Source: Klebsiella planticola ATCC 33531
GTDB taxonomy: Bacteria; Pseudomonadota; Gammaproteobacteria; Enterobacterales; Enterobacteriaceae
DNA: 64,000 bases
NCBI RefSeq assembly: GCF_000735435.1
Contig: NZ_JMPP01000029.1
Coordinates: forward strand, 53,648-117,647
Direction of reading: 5' to 3'
Shown: positions 28,441-39,618 of the stretch, one piece after another
How positions within the stretch are numbered: the first letter of the stretch is position 1
How the letters are laid out: every line of letters begins with the position of its first letter
Position numbers and translations under genes: made by a program
The notes under the pieces: generated by a model
The model's database searches: none
The model's input: only the letters and a program-made list of their open reading frames with translations
Told to the model about the DNA's origin: nothing

Positions 28441-29973
28441 TTACAGCGCGTTCTGGCGCGGCGGGCTACGCTCCAGCAGTTCGATACTGCCATCGGCATT
28501 TTGTTGTTCCAGCAGGATATCAAACCCCCACAGACGATGGACGTGCTTGAGCACTTCGCGACGCCCTTTATCCAGCGGGACGCGGTTGTGCGGCACATAA
28601 CGCAGCGTTAATGAGCGGTCGCCGCGCAGATCGACGCTCCATACCTGAATATTCGGCTCGAGGTTGCTGAGGTTGTACTGGGCGGACAGCTTCGAGCGGA
28701 TCTCCCGATACCCCTCCTCGTTATGGATAGCGGAGATCTCCAGGTAGTTATTATGATCGTCATCCAGCACCGTAAAGAAGCGGAAGTCGCGCATGACCTT
28801 CGGTGACAGGAACTGGCTGATAAAACTCTCGTCTTTGAAATCACGCATCGCGAAATGCAGCGTTTCCAGCCAGTCAGAGCCGGCGATATCCGGGAACCAG
28901 TAGCGGTCTTCTTCGGTCGGCGACTGGCAAATACGCTTAATGTCCTGGAACATGGCGAAGCCCAGAGCGTACGGGTTAATCCCGTTATACCACTGGCTGT
29001 TATAGGGCGGCTGGAATACCACGTTGGTGTGGCTGTGCAGAAACTCCAGCATAAAGCGCTCCGTCACTTTCCCTTCGTCATAAAGGTGATTGAGGATCGT
29101 GTAATGCCAGAAGGTGGCCCACCCTTCGTTCATCACCTGGGTCTGCTTCTGCGGATAAAAATACTGGCTGACCTTGCGCACGATACGCAGGATTTCGCGT
29201 TGCCACGGCTCCAGCAGCGGCGCGTTCTTCTCCATAAAGTACAGCAGGTTCTCCTGCGGCTCTGAAGGGTAGCGGCGGGCCGACTCAATGGTCTTCTCTT
29301 CTTCCCGCTTCGGCAGAGTGCGCCATAGCATATTCACCTGGCTTTGCAGATACTCTTCCCGGCTTTTCTGCCGCGCTTTTTCCTCCTGCAACGAGATTTT
29401 TTGCGGGCGTTTGTAGCGATCGACGCCGTAGTTCATCAGGGCATGACAGGAGTCGAGGAGCTTCTCCACCTCATCAACGCCGTAGCGCTCTTCGCAGTCG
29501 GTAATGTATTTGCGGGCGAAAATCAGATAATCAATGATCGAGCTGGCGTCGGTCCAGCTGCGGAACAGATAGTTGTTTTTGAAAAAAGAGTTGTGACCGT
29601 AGCAGGCATGGGCCATCACCAGCGCCTGCATGGTGATTGTGTTCTCCTCCATCAGGTAGGCGATGCAGGGATTGGAGTTAATCACAATCTCATAGGCCAG
29701 CCCCTGCTGACCGTGCTTATACGCCTGCTCGGTTTCGATAAACTTTTTACCGAACGACCAGTGCGGGTAGTTGATGGGCATGCCGACGCTGGAATAGGCA
29801 TCCATCATCTGCTCGGAAGTAATGACTTCGATCTGGTGCGGATAGGTGTCGAGACGGTATAGCTTCGCTACCCGGTCAACCTCGGCAAGGTAGGTTTCCA
29901 GCAGTTCAAAAGTCCAGTCGGGTCCATCGCTTAAACGAGTAGTGTCCCTGTTCATGGAATCAATCGTAGCCAT
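28441..29973 (-). CDS. ycgB: SpoVR-family protein YcgB
   Basis: A 510-residue SpoVR-family protein of the same length as E. coli YcgB. Conserved stretches include DWTFELLETYLAEVDRVAK near the start, HACYGHNSFFKNNYLF (about 147-162), NEGWATFWHY and QPPYNSQWYNGINPYALGF. In Bacillus, SpoVR is needed for the spore cortex; in enterobacteria ycgB is linked to stationary phase and RpoS with no known reaction. The many conserved histidines and glutamates suggest a metalloenzyme. It is divergent from dadA. Confidence 0.93.
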   Translation of the reverse strand: MATIDSMNRDTTRLSDGPDWTFELLETYLAEVDRVAKLYRLDTYPHQIEVITSEQMMDAYSSVGMPINYPHWSFGKKFIETEQAYKHGQQGLAYEIVINSNPCIAYLMEENTITMQALVMAHACYGHNSFFKNNYLFRSWTDASSIIDYLIFARKYITDCEERYGVDEVEKLLDSCHALMNYGVDRYKRPQKISLQEEKARQKSREEYLQSQVNMLWRTLPKREEEKTIESARRYPSEPQENLLYFMEKNAPLLEPWQREILRIVRKVSQYFYPQKQTQVMNEGWATFWHYTILNHLYDEGKVTERFMLEFLHSHTNVVFQPPYNSQWYNGINPYALGFAMFQDIKRICQSPTEEDRYWFPDIAGSDWLETLHFAMRDFKDESFISQFLSPKVMRDFRFFTVLDDDHNNYLEISAIHNEEGYREIRSKLSAQYNLSNLEPNIQVWSVDLRGDRSLTLRYVPHNRVPLDKGRREVLKHVHRLWGFDILLEQQNADGSIELLERSPPRQNAL

Positions 29974-30115
29974 TAGCGCGCCCTCGTTGTAGGTGGCTCT
30001 CTCTGTACGGAAAGCCTCTCATCAAGCATAGAACAGGGGATGACAAACTGCGCCTCCCGACAATTTCTTTTCTTCGCGATTTCGCAATCTTAAAGGCCTT
30101 ATTTACCCGAACCAT

Positions 30116-30130
30116 CAGAATATTATTCTG
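30116..30130. promoter_or_regulatory. Lrp-consensus palindrome before dadA
   Basis: CAGAATATTATTCTG fits the published Lrp consensus YAGHAWATTWTDCTR at all 15 positions. It lies 165-180 bp before dadA; E. coli dad is controlled by Lrp and alanine. Confidence 0.75.
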
Positions 30131-30191
30131 AGTAAAAATGAAGCGCAGCAGGAGATAGTAAATCTATAGGGTCAGTGCTGGTGCGGTTTGC

Positions 30192-30207
30192 TGTGAGTTA
30201 AGTCACC
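30192..30207. promoter_or_regulatory. CRP site before dadA
   Basis: TGTGA-GTTAAG-TCACC matches the CRP consensus at nine of ten core bases, about 90-100 bp before the dadA start. E. coli dad is catabolite-sensitive. Confidence 0.72.
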
Positions 30208-30267
30208 ATAAATAAAGCGTATGTTGAATAATATTTTCAACTGAGTTATCAATTTGTAATCAGATGA

Positions 30268-31593
<1,326 letters not shown>

Positions 31594-31602
31594 GGAGTCT
31601 TC

Positions 31603-32673
31603 ATGTCCCGTCCTGTATTGGCCAGCATTGATTTGTCGGCCTTGCGGCAGAATTTGCAGATTGTCCGGCGTGCGGCCCCCGCCTCGCGCCTGTGGGCGGT
31701 GGTGAAAGCCAACGCCTATGGTCACGGCCTGTCGCGCGTCTGGAGCGCGCTGAGCGGCGCTGATGGCTTCGCGATGCTCAACCTTGAAGAGGCGATCCTG
31801 CTCCGCGAGCACGGCTGGAAAGGGCCGATTCTGATGCTGGAGGGTTTCTTCCACGCCGATGAGCTGGCGCTGTTCGATAAGTACCGCCTGACCACCAGCG
31901 TGCACAGTAACTGGCAGATTAAGGCGCTTCAGCAGGCCAAACTCCACGCGCCGCTGGATATCTACGTCAAGGTTAACAGCGGGATGAATCGCCTCGGTTT
32001 TATGCCGGATCGCATTCATACCGTCTGGCAGCAGCTGCGGGCGCTGAACAACGTCAGCGAAATGACGCTGATGTCGCATTTTGCCGATGCGGAAAATCCG
32101 CAGGGCATTATTGAGCCGATGCGCCGTATCGAGCAGGCGGCGGAAGGGCTGGATTGCCGGCGTTCGCTGGCTAACTCCGCGGCGACGCTGTGGCATCCAG
32201 AAGCCCATTTCGACTGGGTGAGGCCGGGGATTGTGCTGTATGGCGCCTCGCCTTCCGGCCAATGGCAGGATATCGCCAATAGCGGCCTCAAGCCGGTGAT
32301 GACGCTGAGCAGCGAAATCATCGCCGTGCAGAACCTGAAGGCGGGAGAGGCGGTGGGCTACGGCGGCCTGTATCGGGCATCCGGCGAACAGCGCATTGGG
32401 ATTGTGGCCTGCGGTTACGCCGACGGCTATCCGCGCGTGGCACCGGACGGTACGCCGGTGCTGGTTGACGGCGTTCGGACCCGCACGGTGGGCCGGGTGT
32501 CGATGGATATGCTGGCGGTCGATTTAACGCCTTGCCCACAGGCCGGGATCGGTGCGCCGGTAGAGCTGTGGGGCAAAGAGATCAAAATTGACGATGTCGC
32601 CAGCGTCTGCGGCACCGTCGGCTATGAGCTGATGTGCGCGCTGGCGCCCCGCGTTCCGGTGGTGACCGGGTAA
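31603..32673 (+). CDS. dadX: Catabolic alanine racemase DadX
   Basis: A 356-residue PLP-dependent alanine racemase, the same length as E. coli DadX. The PLP lysine is in [10 protein letters not shown] (Lys35), and the catalytic tyrosine is in the GYGGLYRA region of the C-terminal half. It converts L-alanine to D-alanine, the substrate of DadA. ATG 31603 follows AAGGAGTCTTC. A hairpin terminator lies 36 bases past the stop, and the accessory block begins there. Confidence 0.96.
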   Translation: MSRPVLASIDLSALRQNLQIVRRAAPASRLWAVVKANAYGHGLSRVWSALSGADGFAMLNLEEAILLREHGWKGPILMLEGFFHADELALFDKYRLTTSVHSNWQIKALQQAKLHAPLDIYVKVNSGMNRLGFMPDRIHTVWQQLRALNNVSEMTLMSHFADAENPQGIIEPMRRIEQAAEGLDCRRSLANSAATLWHPEAHFDWVRPGIVLYGASPSGQWQDIANSGLKPVMTLSSEIIAVQNLKAGEAVGYGGLYRASGEQRIGIVACGYADGYPRVAPDGTPVLVDGVRTRTVGRVSMDMLAVDLTPCPQAGIGAPVELWGKEIKIDDVASVCGTVGYELMCALAPRVPVVTG

Positions 32674-32708
32674 CTTGCCTGGACGGCGCTATTCGCCGGT
32701 CTGATGAG

Positions 32709-32743
32709 CCAGAATTGCAGTCAGTGACTGGAATTCTGGTTTT
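32709..32743 (+). terminator. Intrinsic terminator after dadX
   Basis: Fourteen-base arms (32709-32722 and 32726-32739) with one mismatch and a 3-base loop are followed by TTTT. Confidence 0.82.
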
Positions 32744-33236
32744 CCGCTTGCGGTAGTCGGAAAAACCGGCCCGGTGGTAAACCGGGGAAACCCCCGCGTC
32801 AGCCGTATGTCGGCGGCGCCCGCCCGCTGCGCATCCTCGCCCTGTACGCCTCGTTCCGACCGCCGAAGGTCTGCCAGCAATACAGCGTGCCTGCCTGGCT
32901 TCTTGATTCGATTCCGTTGCCTGCTACGATCTGCTTAACGCAGGCTGCCATCGCCAGAGGCGTGGATGGCCCGAACGGGCGGATAACATGACGGACATCA
33001 AACCGAGAGATGCCTGTTCCACGGGATTGAGCCCTCAAACGTCCGGACGCATGGCAGACCGAGTTGGCGATATCCATCCCGACACTCCCGCTTGTGGCGC
33101 GGTCATTGACTGCCGTCTTCAGCGCAGGCAGTAAAAATCAGCAACCGACTACTTCTGGAAACAATGTCCAGCACCTGACTACAATGCCCCAGCGAGCCAA
33201 CGGTCGTCATGTACAGAACCCAACACGGACAGCGAG
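32744..33236. other. Unrecognised 0.5-kb stretch at the start of the dadX-cvrA insertion
   Basis: No gene family was recognised here. It holds a 92-codon minus-strand ORF (32799-33077) and a 48-codon plus-strand ORF (ATG 32988, stop 33134) that overlap, neither with a good ribosome-binding site. The amino-acid composition (many Arg, Gly, Ser, Cys) looks non-native. It could be a decayed mobile-element or phage-satellite remnant, but no direct evidence shows this. Confidence 0.4.
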
Positions 33237-33242
33237 ATGCCA

Positions 33243-34742
33243 ATGATGAGATTTACCCGCCCCCTGATTAAAGCTGGCTTAAAAGTGGCCTCGCTGGGGA
33301 AAAAAATAGCCATTGGCCTGCTTATCGTTATTACCGTTTTTATTGCCGGGCGTATTTACGAAACGCAGCGTGGGCCAGCACTACATCCGTGGCATACCTG
33401 GTCTGCTGATGAAATGTCGACAGCGGAGATTGACCGCTCGACCTTCGCGGGCTATCTGGCGCGAGAAGACGCGATTTTTCACGAGATGAAAATTCAGCTG
33501 ACCAATACGCTTCCTGACGATCAAAAAACGCCGCTTAATCGGTTTTATGCCCAAAGCCAGGTCTACCCGCAACAGTTTCAGCCTGACTGGAATCGCTCCT
33601 TTGTGCTGCTGCCGGAGGGGACACCGCGCGGCGCCGCGGTGTTACTTCATGGCTTGACGGACTCGCCGTACAGCGTGCGCTATCTGGCAAAGGCCTACCA
33701 GCAGCAGGGGTTCGTTGCCGTTGTGCCGAGGCTGCCGGGGCATGGTACTGCGCCGGGTTCGCTGACCGCCGTTGACTGGCAACAGTGGATGGCGACAACG
33801 CGACTGGCGGTACGCGAAGCGACCCGCCTGGCCGGGGCGAACGTCCCGCTGCATGTTATCGGCTATTCCAACGGCGGCGCGCTGGCGCTGAAATATGCGC
33901 TCGACGCGCTGGATGATAAGACCTTGTCTCAGCCGCAGCAGATAGTCCTGCTGTCGCCGATGATTGGGGTGACCGCTTTTGCCCGCTTTGCCGGGCTGAC
34001 GGGGTTACCGGCGGTGTTTCCTGCTTTTGCGCGGGCGGCATGGCTGAACGTGGTCCCCGAGTTTAATCCTTATAAATACAATTCCTTTCCGGTGAAGGCG
34101 GCCCGACAGTCGTGGCTGTTAACCCAGGCGCTGCAGGAGAAAATTGTCCAGGATTCCCGCAGCCAGCGGCTCGCAGCGCTTGCTCCGGTGCTGACTTTTC
34201 AGTCGGTGATGGACTCCACCGTCAGCACCAGGGCCGTGGTGGATTCGCTGTATCGTTATTTGCCGGAAAACGGCAGTGAACTGGTGATTTTTGATATCAA
34301 CCAGGCGGCGAATTTGCGCGCGCTGTTTCGACCCGCGGTCTACTCTGCGCTCAGCACGCTATTGCCGCCAGCGCCGCGGCGCTATCGCACGACGGTGATT
34401 ACCAATGCCTCGCCCACCACGTATGATACCGTCGCTCGTACCACGCCAGCAGGCGCGCAAGAGGAGCAGGTGACGCGGCTGAACATGGCGTGGCCGCAGG
34501 ATATGTATTCGCTCTCGCACGTCGCGGTGCCATTCCCGATGACCGACTCCCTGTACGGTCGCGAGCCGACGGAGAAGAACCTTTACGGCATTAGTATCGG
34601 CACCATTTCGCTACGCGGAGAGACCTCAACCCTCAGCGTAGGGCTGGATACGCTGATGCGCGTCACCTCCAACCCGTTCTTCCCATTTATGATGGAGCGT
34701 ATTCAGCAACATATTCGCGGCGCTGTCCCGCCTTCTCCCTGA
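33243..34742 (+). CDS. Membrane-anchored alpha/beta hydrolase
   Basis: A 499-residue protein with one N-terminal membrane anchor (about residues 22-36) and a large domain probably outside the cytoplasm. The hydrolase fold shows an HGLTDSPYS oxyanion segment (about 136-144), a GYSNGG nucleophile elbow (Ser209) and a PRLPGHGT motif typical of carboxylesterases and monoacylglycerol lipases. The family is not precisely recognised and the substrate is unknown. ATG 33243, with GCGAG upstream, is preferred to ATG 33237. It sits alone between the unrecognised stretch and pagP. A lipid ester substrate is a guess from its neighbour. Confidence 0.75.
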   Translation: MMRFTRPLIKAGLKVASLGKKIAIGLLIVITVFIAGRIYETQRGPALHPWHTWSADEMSTAEIDRSTFAGYLAREDAIFHEMKIQLTNTLPDDQKTPLNRFYAQSQVYPQQFQPDWNRSFVLLPEGTPRGAAVLLHGLTDSPYSVRYLAKAYQQQGFVAVVPRLPGHGTAPGSLTAVDWQQWMATTRLAVREATRLAGANVPLHVIGYSNGGALALKYALDALDDKTLSQPQQIVLLSPMIGVTAFARFAGLTGLPAVFPAFARAAWLNVVPEFNPYKYNSFPVKAARQSWLLTQALQEKIVQDSRSQRLAALAPVLTFQSVMDSTVSTRAVVDSLYRYLPENGSELVIFDINQAANLRALFRPAVYSALSTLLPPAPRRYRTTVITNASPTTYDTVARTTPAGAQEEQVTRLNMAWPQDMYSLSHVAVPFPMTDSLYGREPTEKNLYGISIGTISLRGETSTLSVGLDTLMRVTSNPFFPFMMERIQQHIRGAVPPSP

Positions 34743-34991
34743 ATCGGGATTATAATGCGAGGACATCCTTTGATTTCCCGACCGGCGCATACGCCAGATT
34801 CAATGAGCGTCGTGAGAATGTCCTGATTCAGAAATGGTAGGGTTTATCGCTCTGGGGGAGCGCCTTGCCGGCTACTATAGCCCTGTCATCAGGGACGCCT
34901 GTGACCAGCAAACTAGCGGCGGTGATATTGGCAAAGCGCGTTTATTATTCCCGGACTGAATCGTTACCGGTGATTTTTTAAGGAAAAACCT
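34743..34991. promoter_or_regulatory. Leader region of pagP
   Basis: A 249-bp gap. A 41-codon ORF (ATG 34834) has no ribosome-binding site and was not accepted. Only isolated GTTTA half-sites of the PhoP-box type are seen, so PhoP control cannot be claimed. Confidence 0.3.
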
Positions 34992-35567
34992 ATGCAACAT
35001 TGTCGGCTGATAGTGTGGGCAACCCTGATTATTTTCGCCACGGCGGTACAGGCTGAAGACCATGTTTACGGCGAACAGCGCATCAGCGGCTGGTGGAACT
35101 GGCTCAAAAACGATGTTTCGCAAACCTGGAATCAGCCGCAAAATTATGACCTCTATCTGCCGTTTCTTAGCTGGCACAACCGCTTAACCTACGATAAAGA
35201 GAAAACGGATAACTACAATGAGATGCCCTGGGGCGGCGGCTTCGGCGTCTCTCGCTATCACGATGATGGCGACTGGAGTTCGCTGTATGCCATGATGTTT
35301 AAGGATTCGCATAACAAATGGCAGCCTATCGTCGGCTACGGCTGGGAGAAGGGCTGGTATCTGGATAGCCGCCAGGATTTCCGCCTTGGTCTTGGCGTGA
35401 CCGCCGGGATCACCGCCCGTGATGATTTTGCTAATTATGTCCCCTTACCGATTATTCTCCCCTTATTTTCCGCGAGCTATCAGCGGCTTAGCGTACAGTT
35501 CACCTATATTCCCGGCACCTACAATAACGGCAATGTCCTGTTTGCCTGGCTCCGCTATGGTTTTTAA
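34992..35567 (+). CDS. pagP: Lipid A palmitoyltransferase PagP
   Basis: A 191-residue outer-membrane enzyme that moves palmitate from phospholipid to lipid A, raising resistance to cationic antimicrobial peptides. A signal peptide ends near VQA (residue 21). The catalytic residues known from E. coli PagP are all present: His62 in LSWHNRL, and Asp105 and Ser106 in FKDSHNKW. Landmarks [19 protein letters not shown] and [11 protein letters not shown] are almost identical to E. coli. ATG 34992 follows TTAAGGAAAAACC. Its location between dadX and cvrA differs from E. coli K-12. Confidence 0.95.
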   Translation: MQHCRLIVWATLIIFATAVQAEDHVYGEQRISGWWNWLKNDVSQTWNQPQNYDLYLPFLSWHNRLTYDKEKTDNYNEMPWGGGFGVSRYHDDGDWSSLYAMMFKDSHNKWQPIVGYGWEKGWYLDSRQDFRLGLGVTAGITARDDFANYVPLPIILPLFSASYQRLSVQFTYIPGTYNNGNVLFAWLRYGF

Positions 35568-35593
35568 ACCCGGGTCAGCTGGACGCCGGTGAT

Positions 35594-36559
35594 TTAAAGG
35601 GTGATCACTTTTTTAGTGATGGAGTGGGATAACGCCAGCATGGAAATCAATACCGAGACGATAAACGTCAGGGCAATCAGCATTAATTTTGTGGTCAGCG
35701 AACCGATTGGGATAAGGGTGCTCAGGAGATGAAAAATTGAGTAATGGAGAATATAAACCCCGGTCATCGTTTTGCTGATTGCCGCCAGAATACTCTCTTT
35801 AAACTCGCTGTTTTTGCGAAAACGCACGCCGTTGGCCGCAATGACCAGCGCGACCACCAGAATATAAATTTGCGAACCGGTGAGAATGAACGCATTTCTG
35901 TCGGCCTTGAACAGGGCGAAAAAGAAATGGCGCTCGTAAAACCAGGTGAAAAGATAAATAAAGGGGATAGCAAACATCGCGGCTTTGACGACGTTATCGC
36001 GATTAAGCCAGCGCACGACCAGCGGGTCGCTAAACAGCTGACCGGTTAAATAAAACAACAGCCAGGTCCACAGGCGATACTGCGGCGCCAGGGTCAGCGC
36101 ATGCACGTTGGGATAGAGGGCCGCCAGCAGGTCGTAACCATAGGAGAAAAGCAGTAATACAAACACCACGCCGAAGAAGAGCCTTCTTCGCTGGCTTAGC
36201 CACTCGATCAGCGGGTGGAAGGTATAAATCACAATAAAGGCGAAGACAAACCACGGCTGGATAAGATAGCCGCGCTGATAGGGCTCCCAGAGGTAGTAAA
36301 TCGTCATCCAGAAAAGAAAGACGATCACCACGCTTTTAATTTTCCCCATCTGCCAGCTCGCGCTATGCCGGGACTGAGCATCGAGATAACCGGCCACCAC
36401 AAAAAACAGCGGCGTGGCGATGGTTGAGATAAACGTCAGAAAGCCGAGGATCCAGTGATAATCGTAATCATACCGATCCCAGGTGTTATAGATGGTAAAG
36501 AAGGTGACCGCCGTCATGCATCCCAGCGTTTTAATAATATTTAACCCGGTGGTGTTCAT
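35594..36559 (-). CDS. Acyltransferase family 3 membrane protein
   Basis: A 321-residue protein with about ten predicted transmembrane helices. It resembles acyltransferase-3 enzymes such as WecH, which O-acetylate surface glycans: the N-terminal GLNIIKTLGCMTAVTFF and FVVAGYLDAQS stretches sit where the family has its conserved His/Arg region. The usual first-helix histidine is not obvious, so activity is uncertain. Its ATG overlaps the RND stop (ATGA, 36556-36559), so it is translationally coupled to an efflux pump. The acceptor is unknown. Confidence 0.72.
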   Translation of the reverse strand: MNTTGLNIIKTLGCMTAVTFFTIYNTWDRYDYDYHWILGFLTFISTIATPLFFVVAGYLDAQSRHSASWQMGKIKSVVIVFLFWMTIYYLWEPYQRGYLIQPWFVFAFIVIYTFHPLIEWLSQRRRLFFGVVFVLLLFSYGYDLLAALYPNVHALTLAPQYRLWTWLLFYLTGQLFSDPLVVRWLNRDNVVKAAMFAIPFIYLFTWFYERHFFFALFKADRNAFILTGSQIYILVVALVIAANGVRFRKNSEFKESILAAISKTMTGVYILHYSIFHLLSTLIPIGSLTTKLMLIALTFIVSVLISMLALSHSITKKVITL

Positions 36560-39500
36560 TGTGGTTGCCGCATATCCTTAGGGTGGAAACAGGCGTAAAT
36601 AACCGGAAGAACCAGGAGCGTCAGAAGGGTCGCAAAACCCAGCCCGAACATGATAACCACCGCCATACTCTGGAAGAAGACGTCCAGCAGCAGCGGCGCC
36701 AGCCCGAGCACGGTGGTGAAGGCCGTGAGCAGTATCGGGCGTAAGCGCGAGGTTGCCGCATAGATAATCGCCTCGTGCTGCGGTTTTTCCTGTTTTTGTT
36801 GTTCAATCTCTTCAACCAGCACGATACCGTTACGGATAAGCATTCCGCTCAGGCTCAGTAGACCGATAAGCGCCATAAAACCAAAAGGGATGCCGGTAAT
36901 TAAAAATCCCGGCGTCACGCCGATCAGCGCCAGCGGTACGGTCAGCCAGATGGCAATGGCATTCTTCAGCGAGCTGAACATCAACACGGTGATGACGAAC
37001 ATCACCAGATAGCCCAATGGCAGGGTGGTGAACAGCCCCTGCTGCGCTTCGCTGGAGTTCTCGGCATCGCCTCCCCACTCAATGCTGTAGCCGTGCGGCA
37101 GGCTGAGCGCGTCAATCTGCGGCTGGACCCGCGCCAGAATATCGCCTGGGGTTTGATTGCTCAGCGGGTCGGGGTCGGTCATCACCGTGAGCACGCGGCT
37201 GCGGTCGCGGCGCAGAATTAACGGGTCTTCCCATTCGAGGTTAAAGCCGCTGACGACGTTGCTTAGCGGAATGTACTGCTGACGGCTTTGGCTCCACACC
37301 AGCACGTTTTGCAGATGGTTAGCATCCTGACGTTCGGCGGCCGGCGGGCGCACCACCACCGGCAGCAGATCGGCGCCTTCGCGATACAGCCCGGCGCGGC
37401 TACCGCTGAAATTCATCTGCAGCGCACTGTCGATATCTTGCTTATCCACCCCCAGCTCGCGCCCCAGGGTAGGGGAATACTGCGGGCGGATCGTTTTACT
37501 GCGGTTTTGCCAGTCGTTACGCACGCTGCCGACGGCCGGATCTGCCGTGAGGATCGTGCTTACCTGGCTGGCTATCAGCCGCAATCTGTCGGGATCGGGG
37601 CCTTTAATCCGTACCTCGATTGCGCTGTCGCCGGACGGACCAAACATCACCCGCTTGCTGCTGGCGTTCACCTGCGGATAGTAACGCGCAATATAGGCAT
37701 CCACGTGACGAGTGAGGGCGTCAATGCTGCGCCGGTCGTCCATGCGAACCATGATCTGCGCATAGTTGCTGTACTGCCGCTGGCCGCTATAGGTGAGGAT
37801 AAAGCGCATGCTGCCCTGACCGACGGTGGCCACGGTGGTGACGACGCCGGGCTGGCCGTTAATCGCGGTTTCGATATCGCTGGCCATTTTTTCCGTGGCG
37901 GCAATGTCGGTGCCGTAGGGCAGCCACAGATCCACAAAGAAGATCGGCGTATTGGATGACGGGAAAAAGTTCTGCCGCACCGAGCCAAATCCCCAGACTG
38001 CGCCAGCCAGCAGCGCAGCCATCACCACGAGGGTGACGGTTTTTTGCCGCAACAGGGCGTTGAGGATCCGCTGGTAGCTGCGGTAGAAGCGCCCGCGGTA
38101 AGGATCGGTCTCAGCGGCCGGCGCCGGGGATGCCGCGCCTTTAAACAGCCACCATTTGATCAGCACCGGGGTAATGGTGAGCGCCGAGAACCAGCTGAGC
38201 ATCAGGGAGATTAACAGTACCTGGAACAGCGATTTACAATATTCCCCCGTCGAGTCCTGCGACAGGCCGATAGGTGCGAAGGCGAGGATCGCAATCACCG
38301 TTGCTCCCAGCAGGGGCAGGGCGGAACGGCGGATAACGTAGTTGATGGCGGTCAGCAGCGTTGACCCCTGCTGGCGGGCAATCAGCACCCCTTCGACAAT
38401 CACGATAGCATTATCGACCAGCATACTGAGGGCGATAATGAGCGCCCCCAGCGAAATCCGCTGTAGCTCAATACCCCACAGGTACATAATCAGCAGCGTG
38501 CCCAGCACGTTGAGGGCCAGCGAGAACGCAATAATAATACCGCTGCGCACGCCCATAAAGATCAGCAGCACGCCGACAACAATGGCCAGCGCCATTAAGA
38601 AATTAGTGATAAAGCCGTTAACCGAGTGGCCAACTTCAGCCGCCTGATCGTAGAACAGATCGAGGTGAATCCCGGCGGGTTTTTCCGCCGACATTTGCGC
38701 CAGTTTAGCCTCCAGCGCGTGGCCAACATCGATGACGTTGACGCCGGGAATAAACGAGACGCCCATCGTCACCGCCTGGCGGCCGTTGGCGTGGTAGATG
38801 CTGGACGGGGATTCGCTCAACCCGCGCGAGATCGTCGCAATATCCCGCAGCCGGGTCGCCGCTCCCGTGCCATGCGGGTTGATCGGCAGGTCGCCCAGTT
38901 CGTCGATATTGTCAAATTCCCCGGTGGGATGCAGGCGAATGGACTCGCTGCCGGATTTTATCTCCCCGGCGCTGGAAACGACGTTCAGGCGACTGAGAAG
39001 AGCGGAAAGCTGATTAAGGGTAATGCCGCGGGCCGCCATTTTAGGCAGCGAGATATCAATGTTAATTTGCTGAGGGATCGCGCCGCCGATGGCGACCTTG
39101 CCGACGCCGGGCACCAGCACCAGCTCCCGGCGCAGCTGCTCGGCATAGCGGACCAGCTCCGGATTGCTAAAACTGTCGCCGGAAATGGCAAAGAAGAAGC
39201 CAAACACGTCGCCGAAATCATCGTTGACGAAGGGGGAAACCACGCCTGGCGGGAAGAGGCGGGCCGCATCGCCCACCCTGCGCCGCAGCTCATCCCAGAT
39301 TTGCGGCAGCTCATTGGAGTGGTAATTCGAGGCGATGTTCACCGTAATCTGCGAGAGTCCGTTGGACGAAATAGAGCTGACGTTATCCAGATAGGGCAAC
39401 TGTTGCAGGGCATTTTCCAGCGGAAGGGTGACCTCTTCTTCGACCTGTTGCGCCGATGCGCCAGGATAGTGGGTAATGACCACCGCCGTTTTAATGGTAA

Positions 39501-39618
39501 AGGCCGGATCTTCCAGACGGCCGATATTGAGCAGGGCAAAAATACCGCCAATGCCCAGCAGCAGAATAGTTAACCAGACGCGAACGGGATTATTAATAAA
39601 CTGGCGAGAGATATCCAT
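36556..39618 (-). CDS. RND efflux transporter permease
   Basis: A 1020-residue AcrB-like proton/drug antiporter with two repeated halves, each with one helix, a large periplasmic loop and then five or six helices. In TM4 the proton-relay motif is VDNAIV, with Asp402 kept but AcrB Asp408 replaced by Asn403. In TM10 the AcrB Lys940 position appears as Arg929 (LIRNGIVLVE). Such changes occur in other HAE1-type pumps, TriC-like from memory, so it should be functional. It overlaps the upstream adaptor stop by one base (TAATG). No outer-membrane channel gene is nearby; TolC is presumably used. Confidence 0.92.
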   Translation of the reverse strand: MDISRQFINNPVRVWLTILLLGIGGIFALLNIGRLEDPAFTIKTAVVITHYPGASAQQVEEEVTLPLENALQQLPYLDNVSSISSNGLSQITVNIASNYHSNELPQIWDELRRRVGDAARLFPPGVVSPFVNDDFGDVFGFFFAISGDSFSNPELVRYAEQLRRELVLVPGVGKVAIGGAIPQQINIDISLPKMAARGITLNQLSALLSRLNVVSSAGEIKSGSESIRLHPTGEFDNIDELGDLPINPHGTGAATRLRDIATISRGLSESPSSIYHANGRQAVTMGVSFIPGVNVIDVGHALEAKLAQMSAEKPAGIHLDLFYDQAAEVGHSVNGFITNFLMALAIVVGVLLIFMGVRSGIIIAFSLALNVLGTLLIMYLWGIELQRISLGALIIALSMLVDNAIVIVEGVLIARQQGSTLLTAINYVIRRSALPLLGATVIAILAFAPIGLSQDSTGEYCKSLFQVLLISLMLSWFSALTITPVLIKWWLFKGAASPAPAAETDPYRGRFYRSYQRILNALLRQKTVTLVVMAALLAGAVWGFGSVRQNFFPSSNTPIFFVDLWLPYGTDIAATEKMASDIETAINGQPGVVTTVATVGQGSMRFILTYSGQRQYSNYAQIMVRMDDRRSIDALTRHVDAYIARYYPQVNASSKRVMFGPSGDSAIEVRIKGPDPDRLRLIASQVSTILTADPAVGSVRNDWQNRSKTIRPQYSPTLGRELGVDKQDIDSALQMNFSGSRAGLYREGADLLPVVVRPPAAERQDANHLQNVLVWSQSRQQYIPLSNVVSGFNLEWEDPLILRRDRSRVLTVMTDPDPLSNQTPGDILARVQPQIDALSLPHGYSIEWGGDAENSSEAQQGLFTTLPLGYLVMFVITVLMFSSLKNAIAIWLTVPLALIGVTPGFLITGIPFGFMALIGLLSLSGMLIRNGIVLVEEIEQQKQEKPQHEAIIYAATSRLRPILLTAFTTVLGLAPLLLDVFFQSMAVVIMFGLGFATLLTLLVLPVIYACFHPKDMRQPQ

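Noticed and set aside
32799..33077. 92-codon minus-strand ORF in the unrecognised stretch
   Set aside because: No ribosome-binding site, no recognised family and overlap with another short ORF; kept only as part of the unexplained region.
34834..34959. 41-codon ORF upstream of pagP
   Set aside because: No ribosome-binding site and no membrane or signal pattern.
34743..34991. PhoP box for pagP
   Set aside because: Only single GTTTA-like half-sites are present, without the paired five-base spacing.
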